The position numbers and the translations under genes were made by a program. Under the pieces are notes generated by a model. The model saw only the letters and a program-made list of their open reading frames with translations. It was not told the origin of the DNA and made no database searches. A DNA stretch of 50,359 nt, taken from contig NWQQ01000013.1 of assembly GCA_002798255.1 (NCBI GenBank), positions 1 through 50,359 on the forward strand, in the 5' to 3' direction. Each line of letters opens with the position of its first letter. The first letter of the stretch is position 1. This DNA comes from Lysobacteraceae bacterium NML95-0200 (lineage in GTDB: Bacteria > Pseudomonadota > Gammaproteobacteria > Xanthomonadales > Xanthomonadaceae). Shown here piece by piece: positions 8,863 through 18,402 of this stretch.

Positions 8863-8868
8863 TACAAT
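8863..8868 (+). promoter_or_regulatory. -10 box of kynA, leaderless arrangement
   Basis: TACAAT lies exactly 7 nt before the kynA ATG (8876), and no Shine-Dalgarno sequence is present. Initiation at the A of the ATG would give a leaderless mRNA. No good -35 is seen 17 bp upstream. The same spacing is found before tgt. Confidence 0.4.
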
Positions 8869-8875
8869 CTTGCGC

Positions 8876-9748
8876 ATGAGCCAACAAAACAACGAACGCG
8901 AGCTGGAAGGCGGGATTCATGTGGACTTGTCCGGGCGCATGACCTATGGCGGCTATCTGGATCTGGACACGTTGCTCTCGGCGCAACAGCCGCTGTCAAA
9001 CCCGCCGCATCATGACGAGATGCTGTTCATCATCCAGCATCAGACTTCCGAGCTGTGGATGAAGCTCCTGATTCATGAATTGACTGCTGCCATTGAGCAT
9101 CTGCGCCACGACCGGGTGTGGCAGTTTGGCAAGGTGGCAGCGCGCTGCAAGCGGGTGCTGGAGCAATTGATCTCGCAGTGGTCGGTGCTGGAGACATTGA
9201 CCCCTGCCGAATACATGCAGTTCCGCGATGTGCTGGGCCCTTCCAGTGGCTTCCAGTCGCTGCAATACCGGCAAATCGAATTTTTGCTGGGCAACAAGAA
9301 TGCGGCGATGGTGAAGGTGTTTGCGCATGATGAGGGCGCGCATGTACGGCTTTCCGAGGTGCTGAACGCTCCCAGCCTGTATGACGAGTTCCTGCGCTAT
9401 CTGGCGCGCTGGGGACATGCGGTGCCGCAGTCGCTGCTGGGGCGGGATGTGGCAAAAGCCCATGTATTTGATGCCGAGCTTTTGCCGGTGTTTGCCAATA
9501 TCTATCAGGATACCGACCGTTTCTGGCGCGAATATGCGCTATGCGAGGACTTGGTAGATCTGGAAACCCAGTTCCAGATCTGGCGCTTTAGGCATATGCG
9601 CACGGTGATGCGCGTTATCGGCTTCAAGCCCGGCACCGGCGGCTCATCGGGGGTGGATTTCTTGAAGCGCGCGCTGGATTTGACATTTTTCCCGGAACTT
9701 TTTGAAGTGCGTACCGGCATTGGCCTTGTCGATGCTCGCCCGCAATGA
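8876..9748 (+). CDS. kynA: Tryptophan 2,3-dioxygenase
   Basis: Haem enzyme that opens the indole ring of L-Trp with O2 to give N-formylkynurenine, the first step of the kynurenine pathway. With the ATG at 8876 ([10 protein letters not shown]) the key residues match X. campestris TDO numbering: His55 ([11 protein letters not shown]), Tyr113 and Arg117 (substrate carboxylate), His240 (haem ligand, [10 protein letters not shown]) and Thr254 (GTGGSSGV loop). Length 290 aa is normal. The upstream in-frame TTG at 8870 is rejected on that basis. It overlaps the next gene by 4 nt (ATGA). No kynureninase or kynurenine formamidase gene is nearby. Confidence 0.97.
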   Translation: MSQQNNERELEGGIHVDLSGRMTYGGYLDLDTLLSAQQPLSNPPHHDEMLFIIQHQTSELWMKLLIHELTAAIEHLRHDRVWQFGKVAARCKRVLEQLISQWSVLETLTPAEYMQFRDVLGPSSGFQSLQYRQIEFLLGNKNAAMVKVFAHDEGAHVRLSEVLNAPSLYDEFLRYLARWGHAVPQSLLGRDVAKAHVFDAELLPVFANIYQDTDRFWREYALCEDLVDLETQFQIWRFRHMRTVMRVIGFKPGTGGSSGVDFLKRALDLTFFPELFEVRTGIGLVDARPQ

Positions 9749-10401
9749 AAATACCCACGCCCTTGCCGCTATCGCCGGAACTACAGTGGCTCAGCACCGG
9801 GCTTGCGGTACTGGTTCTGCTGTGGGCGGTCGTGCGCCTGCCCTGGTACAAGGTGCAGGGTGATAGCGAGGCGCAGCGGATTTTCGCCATTTTCATCGCG
9901 GTGATGATTTTGATGCGCGGCCTGGGCACGCAGGCGGTGCTGGGGGTGAATCTGCACTTTTTGGGGGCCTCCATCGCTACCTTGATGTTTGGCGCGCGTT
10001 TTGCACTGCTGGCACTGGCCTGCGTCAGCGCCGCCTGGGCGGTGCTGGGGCGGGTCTGGCTGGGCTGGGGGGCGGATTTTCTCGTCAACGATGCCCTGCC
10101 GGTTGCGGTCACGGTCGGCATGGGGCTTTTGGTGCGGAAGCTGCCCGCCCATATTTTGATTTATGTACTGGGCAATGGCTTTTTTGCCGCCATCATGGCG
10201 ATGTCGGTGTCGATATTCGCCAAAGCCCTTGGCACGCATCTGCTGGGCGGCAATGCCATGCCCTATCTTGCCGCCGCGATTCCGCTGTCGTTTGCAGAAG
10301 GCTTTTTTACCGGCGGGGTGATGGCGCTGGTGGTTACTTATCGCCCGCAATGGTGCGCCACGTTTGATGATGAGGTTTATCTTGCCAGGCGCGAAGACTG
10401 A
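9745..10401 (+). CDS. CbiM-like energy-coupling factor permease, integral membrane protein
   Basis: A 218-aa inner-membrane protein with six or seven hydrophobic segments, for example [43 protein letters not shown] and [13 protein letters not shown]. The [17 protein letters not shown]-like block ([16 protein letters not shown]) and the [16 protein letters not shown] end resemble the CbiM/NikM substrate-binding family of ECF transporters for cobalt or nickel. Its start overlaps the kynA stop (ATGA), so the two are co-translated. No ATPase or CbiN/Q partner is nearby, as is common for stand-alone relatives in gammaproteobacteria; its substrate is unknown. The C-terminal tail is charged. Confidence 0.75.
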   Translation: MKIPTPLPLSPELQWLSTGLAVLVLLWAVVRLPWYKVQGDSEAQRIFAIFIAVMILMRGLGTQAVLGVNLHFLGASIATLMFGARFALLALACVSAAWAVLGRVWLGWGADFLVNDALPVAVTVGMGLLVRKLPAHILIYVLGNGFFAAIMAMSVSIFAKALGTHLLGGNAMPYLAAAIPLSFAEGFFTGGVMALVVTYRPQWCATFDDEVYLARRED

Positions 10402-10450
10402 ATGATGCCCGCGACTGGCAAGATACCAAGGCTACTGCATCGGTGGTAAC

Positions 10451-11848
10451 TTAGTCGGCAATCGCCACGCGGGCGCGCAGTGAATTGGGCATCGCTTCGG
10501 TAATCACTACATCAACGAAATGACCAATCAGGCGTGCCGGGCCGGGGAAATTCACCTGACGCATGTTCTCGGTTTTGCCGGTTAGTTCATTGGCGTCTTT
10601 CTTTGAGCGGCCAGTGACCAGGATGCGCTGGGTGCTGCCGACCATCGACCTGGAAATCTCGAAGGAATGTGCATTGATATGCGCTTGCAGGCGCGAGAGC
10701 CGGGCGTGTTTTTCAGCCTCGCTGACATCATCGGGCAGGTCGGCGGCCGGGGTGCCGGGGCGGCGTGAGTAGATGAAGCTGAAAGACTGGTCAAAACCGA
10801 CATCCTCAATCAGTTTCATGGTTTTTTCAAAGTCCGCATCGCTCTCGCCGGGGAAGCCGACGATAAAGTCGGAGCTGATGGAAATATCCGGGCGCACCGC
10901 GCGCAGCTTGCGCACTTTCTGCTTGAACTCCAGCGCGGTATAGCCGCGTTTCATCGCGGCCAGAATGCGGTCGCTGCCGGACTGCACCGGCAGGTGCAGG
11001 TAATTGGCGAGCTTGGGCACATCGCGGTAGGCCTCAATCAGCGAATCGGAAAACTCCAGCGGATGCGAGGTGGTAAAGCGGATACGCTCCACGCCGTCGA
11101 TTTCGGCAATGGCGCGGATCAGCAGTGCCAAGTCGGCGGTTTCCTCGGACTCACTGATCGGCCCGCGGTAGGCGTTGACGTTCTGGCCGAGCAGGTTGAT
11201 TTCGCCCACGCCCTGGGCGGCCAGTTGCGCCACTTCCACCAGTACATCCTCAAACGGACGGCTGACTTCCTCGCCACGGGTATAGGGCACCACGCAGAAG
11301 CTGCAATATTTGCTACACCCTTCCATGATGGAGACGAAGGCGGTCGGGCCTTCGGCGCGCGGCTCGGGCAGGGCGTCGAATTTTTCGATTTCCGGAAAGG
11401 AAATATCCACCTGCGCCTTGCCGGATTGGCGGCGCGCGCGGATCAGCTCCGGCAGGCGGTGCAGGGTTTGCGGGCCGAACACCAGGTCCACGAATGGCGC
11501 GCGCTTGATGATGCCTTCGCCCTCCTGCGAGGCCACGCAGCCGCCGACGCCGATGATGACATTGCGGCCATTTTCTTTCAGTTGCCGCCAGCGTCCCAGT
11601 TGGCTGAACACCTTTTCCTGCGCCTTTTCGCGGATGGAGCAGGTGTTGACCAGAATCACGTCGGCTTCTTCGGCATTCTGGGTCAGCACAAGTCCCTCGT
11701 GCTCGGCCAGCACATCGGCCATGCGCGAGGAGTCGTATTCGTTCATCTGGCAGCCGTGGGTCTGGATGAACAGCTTGCCGGTGGGCTGGCTAGGGGTAGG
11801 GCGGGGTGAAGTGCCGTCAAGCACGGCGAGCGGGATACGGTCGGTCAT
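10451..11848 (-). CDS. miaB: tRNA-2-methylthio-N6-dimethylallyladenosine synthase
   Basis: Radical-SAM methylthiotransferase that adds the 2-methylthio group to i6A37 in tRNAs reading UNN codons. The N-terminal UPF0004 domain carries cluster cysteines C33 ([11 protein letters not shown]), C70 ([10 protein letters not shown]) and C104 (GGCVASQEG). The radical SAM domain has C178, C182 and C185 ([10 protein letters not shown]). A C-terminal TRAM domain covers about 395-460. At 465 aa it is full length. It is convergent with the CbiM-like gene (49-bp gap) and divergent from the lytic transglycosylase gene. Confidence 0.97.
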   Translation of the reverse strand: MTDRIPLAVLDGTSPRPTPSQPTGKLFIQTHGCQMNEYDSSRMADVLAEHEGLVLTQNAEEADVILVNTCSIREKAQEKVFSQLGRWRQLKENGRNVIIGVGGCVASQEGEGIIKRAPFVDLVFGPQTLHRLPELIRARRQSGKAQVDISFPEIEKFDALPEPRAEGPTAFVSIMEGCSKYCSFCVVPYTRGEEVSRPFEDVLVEVAQLAAQGVGEINLLGQNVNAYRGPISESEETADLALLIRAIAEIDGVERIRFTTSHPLEFSDSLIEAYRDVPKLANYLHLPVQSGSDRILAAMKRGYTALEFKQKVRKLRAVRPDISISSDFIVGFPGESDADFEKTMKLIEDVGFDQSFSFIYSRRPGTPAADLPDDVSEAEKHARLSRLQAHINAHSFEISRSMVGSTQRILVTGRSKKDANELTGKTENMRQVNFPGPARLIGHFVDVVITEAMPNSLRARVAIAD

Positions 11849-11959
11849 GGCGTTGTCCGGGGCACGGTGCGGATTCCGGGCCGGGTGTGAAAAAGGTGAT
11901 AAAGTGTGACAAGTGTACGGGTAATGTTCCTGTTGGAACAGAATTTCGGGTGGAAAGCG

Positions 11960-12844
11960 ATGCGAGCGGCAATCTTGTGGATATGTGCAGGCATGGCCTT
12001 GCTGGGCGCGGACAGCGCATTGGCAGGCACGCTGTACCGCTGCGATAGCCCGGATGGCACGCGCAGTTATTCCAACAAGCGGGTGCGCGGCGCCAACTGC
12101 CAGGCAGTGGCGAGTTATACCCGGCAGCCTGCTGCCAGTTGGCGCCCGGTGGCCAGTGCGGCTGCGGCCAGCATCAAGCCCGAGCCGGTGAGCGCGCCGC
12201 CAGCAACGATACAGCCACTCACGGCTGCCAGACCTGCAAACTCCAGCGTGTCATCCACGCCCGGAGGCGGGCGTCGGGTAACCGGGCAAATCTATACCTA
12301 CACGGTCAATGGCGTGACCTATTCCACCAACCAGCGCCCCCAGGGCGTGGCTGCGGCGGCCATCAAAACCACGCCTTACAGTTTCATCGAAACCTGCTAT
12401 GCCTGTGCTGCACAGCCCGGGGTGAACTTCGGGCGGCTGCGCCTGAATACCAATGCCTATCAGGCCGAGATTGCCGAGGCTGCACGTCGGCACGGGGTGG
12501 ATGAGGCGATTATCCGCGCCATCATGCATGCAGAGTCGGCCTATAACCCCAATGCGCTCTCACGCGCCGGTGCACAGGGTCTGATGCAGCTGATGCCTGC
12601 GACCGCGCGCCGTTTTGGCGTCACCAATGCCTTTGACCCGCGCCAGAACATTGATGGCGGCGTGCGCTATCTGGCCTGGCTGTTGCGCCGCTTCAATGGT
12701 GACCTGACCTTGGCATCTGCCGGTTACAACGCCGGGGAGGGCGCAGTGGACCGCTACAAGGGCGTGCCGCCCTACAACGAAACCCGCCGCTATGTGGAGC
12801 GCGTACGGGTGCTGGCCGACCGTTATCGCGCCGAGCGGCGTTGA
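11960..12844 (+). CDS. Lytic transglycosylase (SLT family) with DUF4124-like N-terminus
   Basis: Exported murein-cleaving enzyme (294 aa). The signal peptide is [23 protein letters not shown]. Residues 24-50 ([18 protein letters not shown]) are a DUF4124-type motif and residues 60-130 are a Pro/Ala-rich linker. The C-terminal goose-type SLT domain has the catalytic Glu in MHAESAYNP, then [13 protein letters not shown] and [14 protein letters not shown]. The ATG at 11960 is chosen because it starts the signal peptide and follows GGGTGGAA. It lies 111 bp from the divergent miaB start. The role is turnover of peptidoglycan, possibly for assembly of an envelope machine; no partner genes adjoin. 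Confidence 0.9.
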   Translation: MRAAILWICAGMALLGADSALAGTLYRCDSPDGTRSYSNKRVRGANCQAVASYTRQPAASWRPVASAAAASIKPEPVSAPPATIQPLTAARPANSSVSSTPGGGRRVTGQIYTYTVNGVTYSTNQRPQGVAAAAIKTTPYSFIETCYACAAQPGVNFGRLRLNTNAYQAEIAEAARRHGVDEAIIRAIMHAESAYNPNALSRAGAQGLMQLMPATARRFGVTNAFDPRQNIDGGVRYLAWLLRRFNGDLTLASAGYNAGEGAVDRYKGVPPYNETRRYVERVRVLADRYRAERR

Positions 12845-12960
12845 GGCCTTGAACAGGTTATGAGTGCCTGCTGGCAACAGGAGCAAGCATTTGTAATGCT
12901 TGAAAACGGGTTTTGAGCTGTAGAAATCATGCTTTTTTGCTGCAAATTTGCGCCAGGTCA

Positions 12961-12990
12961 TTGTCCCGCGCTTTCAGCTTCCGTTACACT
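12961..12990 (+). promoter_or_regulatory. Probable sigma-70 promoter of petABC
   Basis: TTGTCC at 12961-12966 and TACACT at 12985-12990 are separated by 18 bp. Transcription would begin near 12997, giving a 70-nt leader before petA. This is a pattern match in the only gap upstream of the operon. Confidence 0.4.
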
Positions 12991-13067
12991 TTGTCGCCTT
13001 TGTGACCGAGCTCGCCCAAGCGGCTTGGTTGCCAGCTAATCGCCAGCAACAACAATCGGAGTGCCGA

Positions 13068-13679
13068 ATGGCCCACGATGAAATTCATCCCCCGGTTGAT
13101 CCGGGTCGTCGCCGGTTTCTGACCGCAACCACCGCTGTGGTGGGCGCTGTCGGTGCCGGTTTTGCCGCAGTTCCGTTCATCAAGAGCTGGAATCCCAGTG
13201 CCCGGGCCAAATTGGCCGGTGCGCCGGTGATCCGCTCGGTATCGGATATCGAAGTAGGTAAGCAGGTCGAAGTGATCTGGCGTGGTCAGCCGATTTTTAT
13301 CGCGCGCCGCAGCCAGGCCATGCTTGAGACGCTGCCGGACATGAATACCAAGGTGGTTGACCCGGATTCGGACAACGCCGACCAGACACCTGCATTCGCC
13401 AAGAACCAGCATCGCTCGATCAAGCCGGAAATCCTGGTGCTGGTCGGTGTGTGTACCCACCTGGGCTGTGCGCCGCAGTTCATCCCCGAAGTCAAGCCGC
13501 AGGCTTTTGACCCGGACTGGAAGGGCGGTTATTTCTGCCCCTGCCACAAGTCCAAGTACGATATCGCCGGGCGCGTGTATCACGCGCAGCCTGCACCGCT
13601 GGCATTGCCGGTGCCGCCGTATCACTTCCAGGACGATGAAACCCTGGTGATCGGTATCGAACCACAGGGGGGCGCATAA
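13068..13679 (+). CDS. petA: Ubiquinol-cytochrome c reductase, Rieske iron-sulfur subunit
   Basis: The 2Fe-2S subunit of complex III (203 aa). It carries electrons from ubiquinol at the Qo site to cytochrome c1 on the periplasmic side. A twin-arginine-like segment (GRRRFLTATTAVVGAVGAG, residues 12-30) serves as both Tat signal and membrane anchor. Cluster boxes CTHLGC and CPCHKSKYD supply the two Cys and two His ligands. The ATG at 13068 follows GGAG with a 6-nt gap, so the longer open frame is rejected. It is the first gene of petABC, 3 bp before petB. Confidence 0.97.
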   Translation: MAHDEIHPPVDPGRRRFLTATTAVVGAVGAGFAAVPFIKSWNPSARAKLAGAPVIRSVSDIEVGKQVEVIWRGQPIFIARRSQAMLETLPDMNTKVVDPDSDNADQTPAFAKNQHRSIKPEILVLVGVCTHLGCAPQFIPEVKPQAFDPDWKGGYFCPCHKSKYDIAGRVYHAQPAPLALPVPPYHFQDDETLVIGIEPQGGA

Positions 13680-13682
13680 GTC

Positions 13683-14951
13683 ATGTCCAAGATCATGCAA
13701 ATCACCCATAACCTGATGGATTGGTTCAACGAGCGTGCGCCCGGCTTCATGCCGTTCTACCGCAAGCATATGACGCATTACTATGCGCCTAAGAACTTCA
13801 ACATCTGGTACATCTTCGGCGTGCTGTCGATGGTGGTGCTGGTCAACCAGATTCTGACCGGCATTTTCCTCACCATGCACTTCAAGACCAGCGCCAAGGA
13901 AGCGTTCGACTCGGTCGAATACATCATGCGCGATGTCGAGTGGGGCTGGCTGATCCGCTATATGCACTCCACTGGCGCTTCTCTGTTCTTTGTGGTGGTG
14001 TATCTGCACATGTTCCGTGGCCTGATGTACGGCAGCTACCGCAAGCCGCGCGAGCTGGTGTGGATTCTCGGCATGCTGATTTACCTGGTGCTGATGGCTG
14101 AAGCCTTCATGGGTTATGTGCTGCCCTGGGGACAGATGTCGTTCTGGGGTGCGAAGGTCATCATCTCGCTGTTCGGTGCGGTGCCGGTTATCGGCGGTGG
14201 CCTGACCGAGTGGATTATGGGTGACTACAATCCTTCCGATGCCACCTTGAACCGTTTCTTTGCCCTGCATGTGATTGCCCTGCCGCTGGTGCTGCTGCTG
14301 CTGGTCGTGCTGCACCTGGGGGCGCTGCATGAAGTTGGCTCCAATAACCCGGACGGCGTTGAAATCAAGAAGGGTCCGAAGGGCAACCGCTGGTCGCCGA
14401 CCGCACCGGCCGATGGCATTCCGTTCCATCCGTATTACACCGTCAAGGACACTTTCTTTGTTGGCTGTTTCCTGATGGTGGCCGCATTCATCATCTTCTT
14501 CGTGCCGGCCTTTGGTGGCTGGTTCCTGGAGCATGACAACTTCACTGCGGCCAACGAGCTGGTGACGCCGCCGCACATCAAGCCGGTATGGTATTTCACC
14601 CCGTATTACGCCATGTTGCGCGTGGTGCCTTCATTCTTCGGCATCAAGCTCTGGGGCGTGCTGGTGATGGGTGGCGCGATCGCAGTGCTGTTCCTGCTGC
14701 CGTGGCTGGACAAGTCGCCGGTCAAGTCCTACCGCTATCGCGGCTGGCTGTCGTGGACACTGCTGATCCTGTTTGCCATCGCCTTCCTGTGGCTGGGCAA
14801 GATTGGCGGCGGCCCCGGTACCGATCCGAAAGAAGAAGTCATTGGCCGCATCCTGACGGTGTATTACTTCCTGTTCTTCCTGACCATGCCAATCTGGAGC
14901 AAATGGGACAAGACCAAACCCGTCCCCGAGCGCGTTACGGGGGGGCACTGA
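13683..14951 (+). CDS. petB: Cytochrome b of the bc1 complex
   Basis: The membrane core of complex III (422 aa) with eight or more transmembrane helices and two b haems. Ligand pairs are His95/His196 and His109/His211, with the expected 101-102 spacing. The ef-loop motif at the quinol-oxidation site reads PVWY at residues 301-304 instead of the textbook PEWY, the variant seen in many beta- and gammaproteobacterial cytochromes b. The gene is downstream of petA and ends 2 bp before petC, so one transcript is expected. Confidence 0.97.
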   Translation: MSKIMQITHNLMDWFNERAPGFMPFYRKHMTHYYAPKNFNIWYIFGVLSMVVLVNQILTGIFLTMHFKTSAKEAFDSVEYIMRDVEWGWLIRYMHSTGASLFFVVVYLHMFRGLMYGSYRKPRELVWILGMLIYLVLMAEAFMGYVLPWGQMSFWGAKVIISLFGAVPVIGGGLTEWIMGDYNPSDATLNRFFALHVIALPLVLLLLVVLHLGALHEVGSNNPDGVEIKKGPKGNRWSPTAPADGIPFHPYYTVKDTFFVGCFLMVAAFIIFFVPAFGGWFLEHDNFTAANELVTPPHIKPVWYFTPYYAMLRVVPSFFGIKLWGVLVMGGAIAVLFLLPWLDKSPVKSYRYRGWLSWTLLILFAIAFLWLGKIGGGPGTDPKEEVIGRILTVYYFLFFLTMPIWSKWDKTKPVPERVTGGH

Positions 14952-14953
14952 TA

Positions 14954-15700
14954 ATGAATATGTTGATTCGTAATGCGCTGCTTGCACTGGTTGCCGCCAT
15001 TGGTTTTGCCGGTACGGTACAGGCGGCAGATGATGTGCCGTTGATGCACGCGGGTATTGACCTGAGCGACAAAGCCTCGCTGCAGCGTGGTGCCAAGTAC
15101 TACATGAACTACTGTGCCGGCTGCCATTCGCTGAAATACCAGCGTTACTCGCGCATGGCCGAGGACCTGGAGCTGACTGAAGAAGAGGTCAAGGAAAACC
15201 TGATCTTCAACAGCGATACCCAGATGGGTGAAAACATCAATACCGGCATCGACCCGAAACTTGGCGAGGAATTCTTCGGCAAGGCGCCGCCGGATTTGTC
15301 GGTGATTTCCCGCGTACGTGGTGATGACTGGATTTACAGCTATCTGAAGTCGTTCTACCTGGACGATACCCGCCCGCTGGGCTGGAACAACACCATCTTC
15401 CCGAACGCCTCGATGCCGAATGTGTTGTGGGAGCTGCAAGGCCTGCAACATCCGCAGTACGGCATGCTGGATGAAACCGGCGAACGCCCGGTGACTGGCA
15501 TGGTGGTCACCCAGGCAGGCCGTCTGAGTGCCGAGGAGTTTGACCAGGTGGTGCGTGATATCACCGCTTTCCTGGCTTATACCGGTGAGCCGGTGATTCT
15601 CAAGCGCCAGCAATTGGGCATTTGGGTGCTGCTTTTCCTCGCAGTCTTCACCTTCTTTGCCTGGTTGCTCAAGCGTGAATACTGGAAGGATGTACATTGA
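14954..15700 (+). CDS. petC: Cytochrome c1 of the bc1 complex
   Basis: The c-type haem subunit of complex III (248 aa). It has a Sec signal peptide (MNMLIRNALLALVAAIGFAG to VQA), a haem attachment site Cys54-Ala-Gly-Cys57-His58, and a C-terminal membrane anchor (LGIWVLLFLAVFTFFAWLL) ending KREYWKDVH. The ATG at 14954 lies 2 bp past the petB stop; the frame is open earlier only as an overlap with petB. It passes electrons from Rieske to soluble cytochrome c. Confidence 0.97.
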   Translation: MNMLIRNALLALVAAIGFAGTVQAADDVPLMHAGIDLSDKASLQRGAKYYMNYCAGCHSLKYQRYSRMAEDLELTEEEVKENLIFNSDTQMGENINTGIDPKLGEEFFGKAPPDLSVISRVRGDDWIYSYLKSFYLDDTRPLGWNNTIFPNASMPNVLWELQGLQHPQYGMLDETGERPVTGMVVTQAGRLSAEEFDQVVRDITAFLAYTGEPVILKRQQLGIWVLLFLAVFTFFAWLLKREYWKDVH

Positions 15701-15708
15701 TGGAAATC

Positions 15709-15734
15709 CGACGCGAGCCTGATGGCTCGCGTCG
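15709..15734 (+). terminator. GC-rich hairpin between petC and sspA
   Basis: CGACGCGAGCC (15709-15719), loop TGAT, and GGCTCGCGTCG (15724-15734) form a perfect 11-bp stem 9 bp after the petC stop. There is no T-tract, so it may protect the 3' end of the petABC mRNA or slow polymerase rather than terminate cleanly. Confidence 0.5.
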
Positions 15735-15788
15735 CGTATCATGCGTGCTGATATCTGGCGCGGTGGATAAGGTCAAAGGAGTCAAGCA

Positions 15789-16433
15789 GTGATGATGTCA
15801 GTCAGTTCCAGAATACGAAACAATCTGACGCTGTTTTCCGGTGTGGATGATGTGCTCTCGCATCGTATCCGCCTGGTGCTGGCGGCCAAGGGCGTAAGCT
15901 ATGACTTCATTCCGGTCGATCCGATGCGGCCACCGGAAGACCTGATGGATCTGAACCCCTATCATTCGCTTCCTACCCTGGTTGAACGTGATCTGGTGCT
16001 GTATTCGGCAAGTGTGGTCAGTGAATATCTGGATGAGCGTTATCCGCATCCGCCGCTGATGCCGATTGAGCCGATTGCCCGTGCCCGCCTGCGCCTTGCC
16101 ATGCTGCGCATCGAGCACGACTGGGTGCCGCAAGTGCAGGCGATGCAACTAGGCAACAAGGCACAAGCTACGGCGGCGCGCAAGCGTTTGACTGAACTGC
16201 TGGTGCAGTCAGTGCCGGTATTCAAGGCCAGCAAGTTCTATCTCAATACCGAAATGAGCCTGGCCGACTGCGCCATGGCACCGATTATCTGGCGCCTGGA
16301 GGCGCTGGGGATTCCGCTGCCCAGGGACGGCGCCAAGGCAATCGAGGAATATGGCAATCGTATTTTCCGCAATCCCGGTTTTCTCCGCAGCTTGACCGAA
16401 GAAGAAAAGAAGCTGCGTGAAATCCCGGAATGA
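15789..16433 (+). CDS. sspA: Stringent starvation protein A
   Basis: RNA-polymerase-associated, GST-fold transcription factor (214 aa) that acts in starvation and acid stress. The N-terminal thioredoxin-like half has LFSGVDDVLSHRIRLVL and NPYHSLPTLVERDLVLYSASVVSEYLDE; the helical half runs from about residue 90. GTG, ATG and ATG at 15789, 15792 and 15795 are all possible starts. AAAGGAG at 15775-15781 is best spaced for the first two. sspB follows 34 bp downstream, the usual pair, and petABC upstream is also the conserved neighbour. Confidence 0.95.
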   Translation: MMMSVSSRIRNNLTLFSGVDDVLSHRIRLVLAAKGVSYDFIPVDPMRPPEDLMDLNPYHSLPTLVERDLVLYSASVVSEYLDERYPHPPLMPIEPIARARLRLAMLRIEHDWVPQVQAMQLGNKAQATAARKRLTELLVQSVPVFKASKFYLNTEMSLADCAMAPIIWRLEALGIPLPRDGAKAIEEYGNRIFRNPGFLRSLTEEEKKLREIPE

Positions 16434-16467
16434 TGTCCGCCACTGCTTTGCAAGACGAGGGATGGGC

Positions 16468-16968
16468 ATGAGTGATATGCCGGAGATGACCAGCCAAAGG
16501 CCGTATCTGCTGCGTGCCATGCACGAATGGATCAGCGATAACGGCATGACGCCCTACCTGCTGGTCAATGCCAACTTCAAAGGCGTGCACGTGCCACCGC
16601 ATACCATCAAGGATGGGCAGGTGGTGCTGAATATCGCCGAACGCGCAGTGCACATGCTCAGCCTTGGCAATGAATACATCACCTTCAATGCTCGCTTTGG
16701 CGGTGTCAGCCATGAGGTATTTGTGCCGGTAGGCGCGGTGCTGGCGATTTATGCGCGTGAGACCGGGCAGGGGATGGGGCTGCCGCCTGATTTGGATGTC
16801 AGTGATGAATCCGAAGCGGACACAGGCTCTTCGTCGTCAGCAACAGATGATAAATCTGTGGCAGCAACAAAACTTGTTTCAATTCCTTCTGATGATAGTG
16901 GTGATGAGCCGCCATCGAACAGCCCGACTCCTACCTCCAAGCGTGCCCATTTGCGGGTTGTCAAGTAA
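16468..16968 (+). CDS. sspB: ClpXP adaptor protein SspB
   Basis: Adaptor that binds the ssrA tag on stalled-ribosome products and delivers them to ClpXP (166 aa). The substrate-binding core is residues 1-110 (RPYLLRAMHEWISDNGMTPYLLVN, LNIAERAVHML, FNARFGG). It is followed by an acidic, Ser-rich flexible linker and the ClpX-docking tail RAHLRVVK. The ATG at 16468 follows GAGGG with proper spacing; the ATG at 16462 is possible. smpB, which adds the ssrA tag with tmRNA, lies elsewhere in the window. The gene converges on the 2OG oxygenase gene with a 7-bp gap. Confidence 0.95.
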   Translation: MSDMPEMTSQRPYLLRAMHEWISDNGMTPYLLVNANFKGVHVPPHTIKDGQVVLNIAERAVHMLSLGNEYITFNARFGGVSHEVFVPVGAVLAIYARETGQGMGLPPDLDVSDESEADTGSSSSATDDKSVAATKLVSIPSDDSGDEPPSNSPTPTSKRAHLRVVK

Positions 16969-16975
16969 ACGGATT

Positions 16976-17596
16976 TTATCGGCGCAGCCAGGCCGCAATG
17001 CTGAGTCTGTCTCTGTGGGTGGGAAGTACTTCGTGTTCCAGCTCGCTCAAAAAGCATAAGGACGTGCTGATATGGGGGTAAACGTCGATATGACCTTCAT
17101 TTCTGTACAGGCGTAATTGCCCCCCATCGTCTGTCTGCCACTCCGGGTTGAGGTAGCTCACCAGAGTGACGACCCGAGCATCGCTATCGCGAAAACGGTC
17201 ACGGTGCCGGGTGTAGCGTGTGCCCGGTGAATATAGCGCATAGTGCGCCTCAACTTCTTTCAAGCCCAGAAACAGGAGTCGGTTGAGTGCGCAGCGGAGT
17301 GTGTCGAGCTGTGTGAGATATTCTCTTGCAGATCCGCCACAGCGGGGATCATCAAGCCAGAGGGTATTGTCGCCTCGGAGATCAGTGCGCTCCTGATGGT
17401 TGCCTGCGCGGCCAATTGCGGCGGGTTTTAGTTGTCCTTCTGCTGCAAGATGTTGCAAGTCTGTGCGTAACTGCTCGGAATCTCCGGGCGCTGGAAAACC
17501 TTCAATCAGGCAGGCGCCATGCTGTGCCAAAGCTTCGGCGATAGATTCCGGAGCAAATGCGGTGCGCGGAAGTGAATACGTATCTGAGTGCGACAT
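16976..17596 (-). CDS. 2-oxoglutarate/Fe(II)-dependent oxygenase
   Basis: A 206-aa prolyl-4-hydroxylase-type (SM-20/Egl-9 fold) enzyme. The metal site is His-x-Asp in YTRHRDRF (about residues 129-132) with the distal His in ELEHEVLP. The 2-oxoglutarate-binding Arg is likely in THRDRLSIAAWLRR. The double-stranded beta-helix core is about residues 110-206. Its substrate is unknown; relatives hydroxylate protein prolines. It is transcribed toward sspB and divergently from the rhomboid gene, whose start is 34 bp away. Confidence 0.85.
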   Translation of the reverse strand: MSHSDTYSLPRTAFAPESIAEALAQHGACLIEGFPAPGDSEQLRTDLQHLAAEGQLKPAAIGRAGNHQERTDLRGDNTLWLDDPRCGGSAREYLTQLDTLRCALNRLLFLGLKEVEAHYALYSPGTRYTRHRDRFRDSDARVVTLVSYLNPEWQTDDGGQLRLYRNEGHIDVYPHISTSLCFLSELEHEVLPTHRDRLSIAAWLRR

Positions 17597-17629
17597 CAGG
17601 CTATCATAGCCTCGCTTTCAGGAATCATC

Positions 17630-18274
17630 ATGTTCAGCCGCCTTCCTCCCGCAACGAAAACCTTGCTGATTACCACGGTGGTGGTGTTCATCCTCCAATA
17701 TCTATTGGGGGATGCCCGAATGGCGCCCTTCATGCTTTGGCCGCTGGGGGCAGAGTTCAGCCCATGGTCGTTTCTGCCTTGGCAGCTGTTGAGCTATGGC
17801 TTCCTGCATGGCAGCTTTTTCCACTTGTTTTTCAATATGCTGGCACTGTTCATGTTTGGCTCGGTATTGGAACAAGTCTGGGGTAAGAAACGATTTACCT
17901 GGTTTTACCTGCTTTGTATCGTCGGTGCGGGGGTATGCCAGTTGGCCGTGGGCTGGTGGATGATGTCCAACGGCGAGTCCGCTTACCCCACAATCGGTGC
18001 TTCGGGCGGCGTGTTGGGATTGGTATTGGCCTTCGGCATGGTCTTTCCCAAGCAAAAAATCATGATTTTCCCAATACCGTTTTTCATTCCAGCCAAGATC
18101 GCCGTGCTATTGATGGCTGGCTTTGCCCTGTTTGCGGGCTTTACCGGCAGTGTGCCAGGGATTGCACACTTTGCACATTTGGGCGGGATGTTGACAGCCT
18201 GGCTGCTCATTCGCTACTGGCGCGGGCAACCTCCCTTTGGCAAAGGAAAGCCCCGACACTTGCGTAGTGTTTAG
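17630..18274 (+). CDS. Rhomboid family intramembrane serine protease
   Basis: A 214-aa membrane protease with six hydrophobic helices. Family landmarks are HGSFFHLFFNMLALFMFG (oxyanion/L1 region), the catalytic Ser in TIGASGGVLGLV, and the catalytic His in AHFAHLGGM on the last helix. The ATG at 17630 follows AGGA. The C-terminal RYWRGQPPFGKGK tail ends where a degraded transposase begins, so the last few residues may have been replaced by the insertion. It cleaves single-pass membrane proteins; the target is unknown. Confidence 0.9.
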   Translation: MFSRLPPATKTLLITTVVVFILQYLLGDARMAPFMLWPLGAEFSPWSFLPWQLLSYGFLHGSFFHLFFNMLALFMFGSVLEQVWGKKRFTWFYLLCIVGAGVCQLAVGWWMMSNGESAYPTIGASGGVLGLVLAFGMVFPKQKIMIFPIPFFIPAKIAVLLMAGFALFAGFTGSVPGIAHFAHLGGMLTAWLLIRYWRGQPPFGKGKPRHLRSV

Positions 18275-18281
18275 CGGTTTG

Positions 18282-18402
18282 CCCACCGTTTTGGGATTGA
18301 TGCCATAATGCTTGGCCAGCGCTCTCAAGCGCTTTGGCCTTTCTTGTATTGCAGGCGGCTTGCCTCTACCCTGGTAGCACGTGCATGGAGTACCTGACCC
18401 AT
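18282..18402 (-). pseudogene. Remnant of an IS481-type transposase N-terminus
   Basis: Reading from 18402 on the minus strand gives MGQVLHARATRVEASRL and then, after a frameshift, LRALAKHYGINPKTV. Both blocks match the start and helix-turn-helix of IS481-family transposases (MGQVLH...LAxRYGINxKTVAKW). The similarity ends before 18282, the frame is broken and the catalytic DDE domain is absent. The neighbouring stretch 18403-18542 shows no gene. Confidence 0.65.

Noticed and set aside
8845-8868. GTGACA as the -35 of kynA
   Set aside because: Only 12 bp separate it from TACAAT, too short for a sigma-70 promoter.
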